A stretch of DNA of 14,346 nt from DATDOY01 sp035293045 (GTDB lineage: Bacteria; Actinomycetota; Acidimicrobiia; IMCC26256; JACPCJ01). Location of the stretch: contig DATDOY010000232.1 in NCBI GenBank assembly GCA_035293045.1, positions 1 through 14,346 on the forward strand, written 5' to 3'. The notes beneath the pieces are model-generated. The model had not been told where the DNA came from, searched no databases, and saw only the letters and a program-made list of their open reading frames with translations. How positions within the stretch are numbered: the first letter of the stretch is position 1; each line of letters opens with the position of its first letter. Shown one piece after another: positions 6,913-12,671 of the stretch. A program made the position numbers and the translations under genes.

Positions 6913-6949
6913 GTCGCACCGATCGCCATCGGTCGCACCGGTCGCACCG
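6913..6949. promoter_or_regulatory. Repeated GTCGCACCG and ACCGAT-N4-ATCGGT in a divergent promoter region
   Basis: The 118-bp gap between the divergent genes holds three copies of GTCGCACCG (6913-6921, 6932-6940, 6941-6949; offsets 19 and 9 bp). It also holds the inverted repeat ACCGAT-CGCC-ATCGGT (6918-6933). Both lie upstream of the two -10 elements (6889-6894 minus, 6988-6993 plus), where an operator would be expected. No regulator gene is adjacent. Function as an operator is inference. Confidence 0.3.
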
Positions 6950-6987
6950 GCGACACCCGCGCCTCGTCGCGGGTTCGGCGTCGTGAG

Positions 6988-6993
6988 TAGCGT
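6988..6993 (+). promoter_or_regulatory. -10 element (TAGCGT) of a leaderless promoter
   Basis: TAGCGT is followed by exactly 7 nt and the ATG at 7001. The hexamer and spacing are identical to those before the minus-strand gene starting at 3263. This supports ATG 7001 as the start of the SDR gene over the in-frame ATG at 6905. Confidence 0.55.
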
Positions 6994-7000
6994 CTCTCGA

Positions 7001-7873
7001 ATGGACTGGACACCCGAGGGCAAGACCGCCATCGTCACCGGCGCCAACACCGGCATCGGCAAGGAGATCGCGCAGGAACTCGCGGCGCGCGGTGCTCACG
7101 TCGTCATCGCCTCGCGGAACCGCGAGAAATGCGAAGCGGCCGCACGTGACATCCAGGCTCGGACGGGCAAGGAGACGGTCGACGTCATGACCGTCGATCT
7201 CGCCAGCTTCGCCTCGGTCCGTGCCTTTGCGAGCGAGTACCTCGGGTCGAATCGACCGCTGCACATCCTCGTCAACAATGCGGGCGGCACGTGGTCGCAG
7301 CGGCGGCCGACCGACGACGGGCACGAGACGACGTTCCAGGTGAATCACCTCGGACCCTTCCTGCTGACCAACCTGCTCTTGCCTCGGCTCAAGGAGTCGG
7401 CCCCGGCCCGAATCGTCACGACATCCTCGACCGGACACAACTTCAGCCGCGGCCTCGATTTTGACGACCTCGATCGCGAGAAGCGTCGCTACAAGAGCAT
7501 GCAGGCCTACAGCGATTCGAAGCTGTGCAACATCTACTTCACCAGCGAGCTCGCCCGGCGTCTCGAGGGCACCAGCGTGACGGCCTATTCGTTCCATCCG
7601 GGATTTGTGCGGACGGAGTTCGCTCAGGGTGGCGACACGTTCCTTTTGTCGATCGGGACCAAGCTCGGCTCGCCGTTCGCGAGGTCGCCCAAGAAGGGCG
7701 CGGAGACCGGCGTGTTCCTCGCCGCGACCCCCGATCTCGACGGCGTGAACGGCGACTACTTCTTCAACTGCAAGCCCAAGCGAACGTCGACCGTCGCGAA
7801 AGACGACGCGGCGGCGCGGAAACTCTGGGAGGTCAGCGAGCACATGGTCGGCCTGAGCGGAGATCGAGCGTGA
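7001..7873 (+). CDS. SDR family oxidoreductase (retinol dehydrogenase-like)
   Basis: A 290-residue classical short-chain dehydrogenase/reductase. The cofactor motif is TGANTGIG (13-20), followed by NNAG (92-95), the active-site Asn in NHLG (N115), Ser142/Ser143 in TTSS, and Y170-S-D-S-K174. SRNREKC (38-44) after strand 2 (IASRN) suggests NADP(H) preference. The overall pattern, with a long C-terminal FHPGFVRTEF segment, resembles retinol dehydrogenase/WW-oxidoreductase-type SDRs, which reduce or oxidise lipophilic alcohols and aldehydes; the true substrate is unknown. I chose ATG 7001 because it gives the usual short lead before the Rossmann motif and has a TAGCGT -10 7 nt upstream. The frame extends to an ATG at 6905, but those 32 residues are Pro/Arg-rich and cross the promoter. 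Its TGA overlaps the GTG of the selenoprotein gene (GTGA, 4 bp). Confidence 0.9.
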   Translation: MDWTPEGKTAIVTGANTGIGKEIAQELAARGAHVVIASRNREKCEAAARDIQARTGKETVDVMTVDLASFASVRAFASEYLGSNRPLHILVNNAGGTWSQRRPTDDGHETTFQVNHLGPFLLTNLLLPRLKESAPARIVTTSSTGHNFSRGLDFDDLDREKRRYKSMQAYSDSKLCNIYFTSELARRLEGTSVTAYSFHPGFVRTEFAQGGDTFLLSIGTKLGSPFARSPKKGAETGVFLAATPDLDGVNGDYFFNCKPKRTSTVAKDDAAARKLWEVSEHMVGLSGDRA

Positions 7874-8898
7874 GGACCGTCGTCGTCACCGACGCCGTTC
7901 GGGAAGTCGACGGTCGAGTCGACGGCGATCGGCTCCTCATCCCCTCGGATGCGCTTGCCGGCGCAACGGGGTGGGAACTCAAGCCCCAGGGGCTGTGCCG
8001 CGGCGACGTGTGCGTGCCGGTCGGCGATACCGACGGACTCCTGGTGGACGGAATGATCGATCTTGCCTCGCTCGGCGCGGCCCTCCACTGGCCGACCGTC
8101 GTGGACGCGCCCGAAGGCGTCGCGGCCATGACCGAACCGGCTGCCGACCGGGCCGCGGTCCTTGCCGCGCTCGAAGCACCGGACTTCACGTTGCCCGACC
8201 TCGACGGGAACCCGGTGACCTTCTCGACCTTCACCGGCAAGAAGAAGCTCTTGGTCGCCTGGGCTTCGTGGTGAGGCTGCCGACACGACCTGCCCGGGTG
8301 GCAGGCGATCCAGGAAGAGCTGGCCGACCACAACTTCACGGTGTTCGCCATCGCGGTCGACGAGTCGGCCGACCACGCGCGGCCGTGGGTTGAGGAAGGG
8401 AAGTGCACCTTCCCGGTGGTCTACGACCGCGACCGTGTCGCCGTCGAAGCGCTCGGCATCATCAACGTGCCGACGGTGCTGTGGATCGACGAGCACAACC
8501 GGATCGTGCGCCCCCAGGATGCCCAGTTCCCCAACGACAACCTGATCGCCTTCCACGGCCGCGCGTCGGAGGGGCACCTCGACGCGCTCCGGCGGTGGGT
8601 GAGAGACGGCGAAGCCCCGCTCACGATCGACGAGGCGCGTGCCGGCGCGCGTCTCCCGTCGGATGACGAGCAGCTGGCCCGGGCGCATTTCCGCGTCGGC
8701 GTCCAACTCCTGCGCGCTGACAAGCGCGAGGCCGCGCTTGCACATTTCGAGACGGCGGGGGAGCTGTCGCCAATCGACTGGACCATCCGGCGCGCGGCCA
8801 TTGCCCTGCGCGGCGACGACCCGTTCTTCTCCCCGGAGTTCATCGAGATGTTCCAGGGATGGCAGGAGGCCGGACGTCCCGGATACAACCTCGCCTGA
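7870..8898 (+). CDS. Putative selenoprotein: TlpA/redoxin-like thioredoxin-fold protein with UGC motif
   Basis: Read through TGA 8272-8274, the frame gives 342 residues. Residues 1-90 are an N-terminal domain with GWELKPQGLCRGDVCVPV (34-51) and a possible disulfide C43/C48. The redoxin domain starts at LEAPDFTLPDLDGNPV (101-116), followed by KKKLLVAWASW (124-134), U135-G-C137-R-HDLP, IINVPTVLWID with the cis-Pro VPT, and a thioredoxin-fold end. TPR-like helices follow (AHFRVGVQLLRADKREAALA, about 270-290), ending PGYNLA. In TlpA/AhpC-like proteins WASWCGPCR carries the redox cysteine; here TGA stands at the first Cys and the motif is U-G-C, one residue shorter. A SECIS-like hairpin follows. 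A thiol/selenol redox role, reductase or peroxidase, is expected. No signal peptide is visible, so it is probably cytoplasmic. GTG 7870 overlaps the SDR stop, so the two are probably cotranscribed. Without Sec insertion the product would end at 134 residues. Confidence 0.85.
8272..8274 (+). other. In-frame TGA, predicted selenocysteine codon (Sec135)
   Basis: This is the only in-frame TGA between the GTG at 7870 and the repeated stops beginning at 8896. It replaces the N-terminal redox cysteine in WASW-x-GCRHDLP, and coding sequence of the same family resumes directly after it. Confidence 0.82.
8286..8307 (+). promoter_or_regulatory. Candidate bacterial SECIS stem-loop
   Basis: CCTGCC (8289-8294) pairs with GGCAGG (8300-8305) around the five-base loop CGGGT (8295-8299). 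Below a bulged A8288, C8286-G8307 and G8287-C8306 extend the stem to 8 bp. The loop has G at its second position and starts 20 nt after the TGA. Bacterial SECIS elements are known to lie inside the coding region just after the UGA, with a G in the first two loop bases about 16-37 nt downstream. It should be bound by SelB on the mRNA. Confidence 0.72.
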
Positions 8899-8934
8899 CT
8901 CGCCTGACTCGCCTGACTCGCCTGACTCGCCCGA
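8890..8934 (+). repeat. 9-bp tandem repeat creating four consecutive in-frame TGA stops
   Basis: The unit CTCGCCTGA occurs four times perfectly (8890-8898, 8899-8907, 8908-8916, 8917-8925), followed by a fifth copy with one change, CTCGCCCGA (8926-8934). The period of 9 keeps the frame, so the selenoprotein terminator TGA (8896-8898) is repeated in frame at 8905, 8914 and 8923. It probably arose by slippage duplication of the gene's last three codons. Confidence 0.9.
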
Positions 8935-8949
8935 CGACGCCGGCGTTTC

Positions 8950-9002
8950 CGTGTCTGTGGCGCGTTAGCGGGGTATATCCCCGCTAACGCGCCACAGACA
9001 CG
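8950..9002. terminator. Perfect 24-bp hairpin between convergent genes, likely bidirectional terminator
   Basis: Bases 8950-8973 are the exact reverse complement of 8979-9002, with loop TATAT (8974-8978). The stem starts CGTGTCTGTGG and ends AGCGGGG. It lies 51 bp after the first stop of the selenoprotein gene and 5 bp from the end of the acyl-CoA synthetase gene (9008). There is no T-tract. Stem length (24 bp) equals that of the hairpin at 143-193, but the sequence differs. Confidence 0.7.
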
Positions 9003-9007
9003 AGGGG

Positions 9008-10561
9008 TCAGGAGTACTTGGCTCGCAGTTCGTGTTTGAGGACCTTGCCCGCGGGGTTGCGGGGGATCTCGTCGAACTCGAGTTGCTCGGGGAGCTTCTG
9101 CTTCATGATCCCCTTGCCCTCGAGAAACGTCACCATCTCGTCGAAGGTGAGCGGGTCGGCCGGGTCAGCACTCTGCACGACGGCGCAGGCGCGCTCGCCC
9201 GACGCTGGGTCCGGGAGTCCGACGACCGCGACGTCGGCCACCTTCGGATGCTCGTACAACAGATCCTCGAGTTCCTTGGCCGAGATGTTCTCGCCCTTGC
9301 GGATGATGACGTCCTTCAGTCGACCGGTGATGACGATGTATCCGCCCTCGTCGACCGTCCCGAGGTCACCGCTGCGGAAGTAGCCGTCCTCGTCGAAGGC
9401 CGCCGCGTCGAGCGACGCGTCGAGATATCCCTTGAACAGCTGCGGCGCCTTGACGCGAATCTCGCCCTCCTCGCCGGGTCCCACCACGGCGCCCTCGACG
9501 CTCACGACCTTGATGTCGACCCCCGCTGTGGCGCGCCCCTCGGTGTTGGCGAGCTTGTCGTCGGGGTCGGTCACCGACGCCATCGAGAGGATGGGACATT
9601 CCGTGAGGCCGTAACCCGAGACGATGCCAACGCCGCCGAGTTCCGCCTTCACGTCGTCGTGCAGTTGCGGCGGCTTGGGCGCCCCGCCTCCCGGACAGGC
9701 GCGCAGGTCGGGGAAGAGCGGCTTGCCGCCTTCTCCCTGCTGGCGCTGCGCGGCGAGATAGGCCTGGTGGAAGAAGGTGCCCTTGCCGAGGAGCGTGATC
9801 CCTTCGCGCTGCGCGATGTCGACGGTCGCGGCGGGATCGAACGCCTCCACGAGCACGTTGGTGCACGCGGTCAGCAGACCGGCGTAGAGCCAACAGATGC
9901 CGCCGATGTGCGTGAAGGGAAAGACCAGGTCGGAGCGATCGTCGGCGGTGACGGCCAGCCGTTCACACATGGCCCGCGCCGCGGCGAGGATCGTCCGGTC
10001 GGTGTGCTGCGCGCCCTTGGGGTCGGCCGTCGTGCCCGACGTGTAGAAGAGCCAACGAACCTCATCGCCCGCGCCGGAGTCGCCCGCACCGGGCGGCGGG
10101 GGAAGCGCCGCCGGGTCACCGTCGGGCAACTTCCGGTCGGCGGTGACGACCTTGGTGTCGGTTCCCTCGACGATGCCCTCGGCCATCGCCTTGAAGTCGA
10201 CGCCCCGCCACTCGCTGGGGACGATGAGCAACTTCGCCTGCGTCTGGCGGATCACGAAGCCGAGCTCCTTTTGCCGGTACAGGGGGAGGACCGGGTTCTG
10301 CACGACACCGAGGCGCGAGAGGGCGGCGACGAGCACCACCGACTCGATCCACGTCGGCAACTGCCACGACACCCGGTCGCCGGCACCGACGCCGAGCCCG
10401 GCGAGCCCGGCCGCGGCGCGTTCGGCGGCGTCCTTGAACTGGCCGAACGTCATCGTGCGCCCGCCCTCGTCGACCAGCATTTGGCCGTCGGGGGTCAAGC
10501 GGGCGCGCTCCTCGACGAGTCCCCAGAGCGTGTCGGAGTCGATCATGGCGTTCCCCTTCAT
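9008..10561 (-). CDS. AMP-forming acyl-CoA synthetase (ANL superfamily)
   Basis: A 517-residue adenylate-forming ligase that activates a carboxylic acid to its CoA thioester through an acyl-AMP. All core motifs are visible: the ATP loop TSGTTADPKG (174-183), GYGLTEC (316-322), SGDLG (397-401), the hinge GRLKD (413-417), the KGENIS segment (422-427) and the C-terminal catalytic Lys in NPAGK (K506). The carboxylic acid substrate is unknown; general resemblance is to medium-chain fatty acid or alicyclic acid CoA ligases. I place the start at ATG 10561 because it has a strong Shine-Dalgarno (AGGAG, 4 nt upstream). An upstream in-frame ATG at 10594 would overlap the preceding gene and lies before the ribosome binding site; ATG 10546 is also possible. 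It is the last gene of the minus-strand operon, 19 bp after the cyclase stop. Confidence 0.93.
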   Translation of the reverse strand: MKGNAMIDSDTLWGLVEERARLTPDGQMLVDEGGRTMTFGQFKDAAERAAAGLAGLGVGAGDRVSWQLPTWIESVVLVAALSRLGVVQNPVLPLYRQKELGFVIRQTQAKLLIVPSEWRGVDFKAMAEGIVEGTDTKVVTADRKLPDGDPAALPPPPGAGDSGAGDEVRWLFYTSGTTADPKGAQHTDRTILAAARAMCERLAVTADDRSDLVFPFTHIGGICWLYAGLLTACTNVLVEAFDPAATVDIAQREGITLLGKGTFFHQAYLAAQRQQGEGGKPLFPDLRACPGGGAPKPPQLHDDVKAELGGVGIVSGYGLTECPILSMASVTDPDDKLANTEGRATAGVDIKVVSVEGAVVGPGEEGEIRVKAPQLFKGYLDASLDAAAFDEDGYFRSGDLGTVDEGGYIVITGRLKDVIIRKGENISAKELEDLLYEHPKVADVAVVGLPDPASGERACAVVQSADPADPLTFDEMVTFLEGKGIMKQKLPEQLEFDEIPRNPAGKVLKHELRAKYS

Positions 10562-10565
10562 GGTG

Positions 10566-10578
10566 CTCCTCTCCTCCT
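10566..10578 (-). promoter_or_regulatory. Purine-rich Shine-Dalgarno of the acyl-CoA synthetase
   Basis: On the minus strand this reads AGGAGGAGAGGAG, followed by CACC and the ATG at 10561. The near AGGAG has a 4-nt spacing and the far AGGAGG an 11-nt spacing. This fixes the start inside the longer open frame. Confidence 0.6.
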
Positions 10579-10580
10579 GC

Positions 10581-11495
10581 TCACTTGATCGCAACCGGCG
10601 TCACCGGCGCGCCGCACGCCCCGACGAACGGCTCGGGCGATGCCGAGAGCAGGAATGCATACGCCCCGTCGTCGGCGCAGTCCGCCGCCAACTCCTCGAG
10701 GTTCCAGTTCTGGCCCTGGATGACGCCCATGTCGCGCAGCAACAACCCGTGGACGGGCATGTCGAACTCGCCGTTCGCGTCGGGCATCAGTTCGAACGTG
10801 CCGTTGTCGGTGGCCACCCCGGCCACGTCGTGATCGCGGAGCCACTGCACGCACGCGGGTGCGGGCCCGGGGCTGGGCGACCAATAGGAGCGGCGATCGC
10901 CGGCCAACCACAACTGCATGTGGCCGGTGCGGACGAGGACGACGTCACCCGCCTCGACCGAGATCCCAGCGAGGTCGGCCGCCGCGGCGAGGTCCTCACC
11001 GCTGACCCCGTGTCCCGGATCGAGGCGGTCGACGCCGTGGACGCGAGCGACGTCGAGGAGGACGCCGCGGGTGACGAGCGTCCCCACCTGCTCGATGCCG
11101 CATCGCGTCGTGCCGCTCGCGGTGACCGCGTCGGCGCGAAAGCCGTTGTAGAGGAAGCCGTCGTAGCTCACGTGCGCGAGGGCGTCCCAGTGCGTGGCGG
11201 CCTGGAGGGCCGTCGTCACCTTGTCGTCGGAGAAAGCGACGGAGCCGAAGGGCTCGTTCACCGCGTAGGTCTCGAGCTTGGGGTTCTGGCGCGTCGGGCT
11301 CGACCGGTGCTGCAGGCCGTCCTCGGTGAGCGGCAGGGCGAGCGAGAAGGCGACGTTGCGCCGGACGGCCGCGGTTCCCCGCGCCACCGCGGCGCCGTCG
11401 ATGAGGTTGACGGCCCCGCGCTCGTCGTCGTCGCCCCACCGACCCCAGTTCGAAACCTTGCCGGCGAGGGCCGCGAGGTCGCCGGGGAGCGGCAT
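10581..11495 (-). CDS. Cyclase family protein (kynurenine formamidase-like metal hydrolase)
   Basis: A 304-residue protein of the cyclase/kynurenine-formamidase fold (metal-dependent hydrolases that open cyclic or N-formyl/amide substrates). The metal signature is T101-H102-W-D104-A-L-A-H108, matching the THxDxxxH core of the family. VHGLLLRDMGVIQGQNWNLE (248-267) near the end resembles the usual second His/Glu segment, with H249 and E268 as candidates, and DVVLVRTGH (184-192) is the conserved strand before it. No signal peptide is present. The start is ATG 11495, sharing one base with the stop of the upstream LLM gene (TGATG), so translation is coupled. The same frame stays open far upstream, but that part is an Arg/Pro-rich shadow of the LLM gene. 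The neighbours suggest it hydrolyses an intermediate made by the oxidoreductases, which the ligase then activates. Confidence 0.85.
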   Translation of the reverse strand: MPLPGDLAALAGKVSNWGRWGDDDERGAVNLIDGAAVARGTAAVRRNVAFSLALPLTEDGLQHRSSPTRQNPKLETYAVNEPFGSVAFSDDKVTTALQAATHWDALAHVSYDGFLYNGFRADAVTASGTTRCGIEQVGTLVTRGVLLDVARVHGVDRLDPGHGVSGEDLAAAADLAGISVEAGDVVLVRTGHMQLWLAGDRRSYWSPSPGPAPACVQWLRDHDVAGVATDNGTFELMPDANGEFDMPVHGLLLRDMGVIQGQNWNLEELAADCADDGAYAFLLSASPEPFVGACGAPVTPVAIK

Positions 11496-12649
11496 CAGCC
11501 GCGCCCTCCCGCGGGGCGCCGCGCCGCCTGCGCCTTCTCGCGCATGCGCGTCGTGCGGTGCACGGGGTCGGTGTCGAACTTCGGCACGACCTCGCGCCCG
11601 AACAACTCGAGCGACTTCACCGCGGTGTCGTACGGAAGCGTGGTGGTGAGCGGGCTCAGGATGATCTGGTCGACGCCGATGTCCTCGTACATCTGGATCA
11701 CGCGAGCGCAGTCGTCGGGGTCGCCCACCATGGCGAGGCCGACCTGCGACATCACGGCCACTTCCTCTGGGCTCGGCTCCGGCATCAGGTCGGGCCACGC
11801 GGGAACGCCCGCCGGCATCACGATGTTGTCGAGCCACCGATAGAGGAGGCTCACGTAATAGCTCCCACCGGATTCGGAGTGGATGCGGAAAGCCTCCTCG
11901 CGATCCTCGAGGCAGAGGAAGGCGGCGACGGCGAGGATGTTGTCGTTCACATAGTCGCCCACCGGCTCCGCGGGGTCGGCGACTGCGTCCTTGTAGGCCT
12001 TGACGAGCGGCTCGAGTTGTTGGGGCGTTCCCGTCGTGAAGCAGAAGGCGCCGAGCCCGAGGCGGCCGGCCTTCTCGAACGTGGGCGGGCTGCCGCAGGC
12101 GACCCAGATGGGTGGGTGCGGGTCGGAGTAGAGCTTGGGGAGCACGTTGCGCTCGGGCATGCGGAAGAACTCGCCGTCGAAGGAATAGGCGTCCTGCTTC
12201 CACATGCGCAGGAACTCGTGGATGGTCTCGTCCCACATCGCCGTGGTCAGCGACTTGTCGGGGATGTCGAAGCCGAGGATCTCGGCCGACGACGAACCGC
12301 GCCCCGTCCCGAACTCGAAGCGACCCTCAGAGAGGTGGTCGAGCACGGCGACGCGCTCGGCGATGCGGGCGGGGTGGTTGACGGGTGGCGTGGTGTTGGT
12401 GATCGCGGTGCCGACGTGGATCTGCTCGGTCTGCGCCGCGACGAACGAGAGGAACACCTCCGGCGCCGGCATGTGGGAGTACTCCTCGAGAAAGTGATGC
12501 TCGGGACACCACACGTACTTGATGCCGTTGCGGTCGCATTCGACGGCGAAGGCGAGGTTCTCCATCAGCCGGCGATGTTCGAAGCCCGGATCCTCGGCTT
12601 GTTGTCGGCTCGGGATGTGGGCTTGGGCGAAGAATCCGAATTCCACCAT
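11495..12649 (-). CDS. LLM class flavin-dependent oxidoreductase (luciferase-like)
   Basis: A 384-residue bacterial-luciferase-fold monooxygenase. MVEFGFF (1-7) forms strand 1, WCPEHHFLEEYS (47-58) carries the EHH of the luciferase alpha-subunit type, IHVGTAITNTTPPVNHPARI (77-96) is the cofactor-binding region, LSEGRFEFGTGRGSS (106-120) the glycine-rich loop, and PHPPIWVACGSP a conserved strand. DDCARVIQMYEDIGVDQIIL is the usual C-terminal segment. Its size and EHH pattern place it with FMN/reduced-flavin monooxygenases more than with F420 enzymes, but the cofactor is inferred. A likely role is oxygenation or Baeyer-Villiger type attack on the pathway substrate. The start may be ATG 12649 or the adjoining GTG 12646, because the AGGAG is only 1 nt from the ATG. 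The gene follows the alcohol dehydrogenase by 15 bp and overlaps the cyclase by 1 bp. Confidence 0.9.
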   Translation of the reverse strand: MVEFGFFAQAHIPSRQQAEDPGFEHRRLMENLAFAVECDRNGIKYVWCPEHHFLEEYSHMPAPEVFLSFVAAQTEQIHVGTAITNTTPPVNHPARIAERVAVLDHLSEGRFEFGTGRGSSSAEILGFDIPDKSLTTAMWDETIHEFLRMWKQDAYSFDGEFFRMPERNVLPKLYSDPHPPIWVACGSPPTFEKAGRLGLGAFCFTTGTPQQLEPLVKAYKDAVADPAEPVGDYVNDNILAVAAFLCLEDREEAFRIHSESGGSYYVSLLYRWLDNIVMPAGVPAWPDLMPEPSPEEVAVMSQVGLAMVGDPDDCARVIQMYEDIGVDQIILSPLTTTLPYDTAVKSLELFGREVVPKFDTDPVHRTTRMREKAQAARRPAGGRG

Positions 12650-12671
12650 TCTCCTAAGGGTCTCCTAAGGG
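12650..12671 (-). repeat. 11-bp tandem duplication of the ribosome-binding region
   Basis: TCTCCTAAGGG occurs at 12650-12660 and again at 12661-12671. On the minus strand this is CCCTTAGGAGA twice, giving two AGGAG motifs between the alcohol dehydrogenase and LLM genes. The upstream copy also supplies the dehydrogenase stop TAG (12665-12667). Confidence 0.85.

Noticed and set aside
6905..7000. Earlier ATG for the SDR gene
   Set aside because: The 32 extra residues are Pro/Ser/Arg-rich and unlike an SDR N-terminus, and the TAGCGT -10 at 6988-6993 falls inside them.
8272..8274. TGA read as tryptophan or glycine (alternative genetic code), or as a true stop of two separate genes
   Set aside because: TGA ends most genes in this window, so the code is not reassigned. 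The two parts form a single redoxin domain broken at its active-site residue, and no plausible start follows until 8341, after essential strand and helix elements.
8890..8934. CRISPR or VNTR-type array
   Set aside because: The units are 9 bp with no spacers. It is a short tandem repeat of the gene's final codons.
9032..10588. 518-codon plus-strand open frame opposite the acyl-CoA synthetase
   Set aside because: Low-complexity mirror of a gene with all ANL motifs. The same applies to the plus-strand frame 10143-11843 and the minus-strand frames 361-1869 and 6296-7843.
11496..12236. N-terminal extension of the cyclase gene by about 247 residues
   Set aside because: Arg/Pro-rich shadow of the LLM gene. 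The ATG at 11495 overlapping the upstream stop (TGATG) gives a normal-length cyclase.
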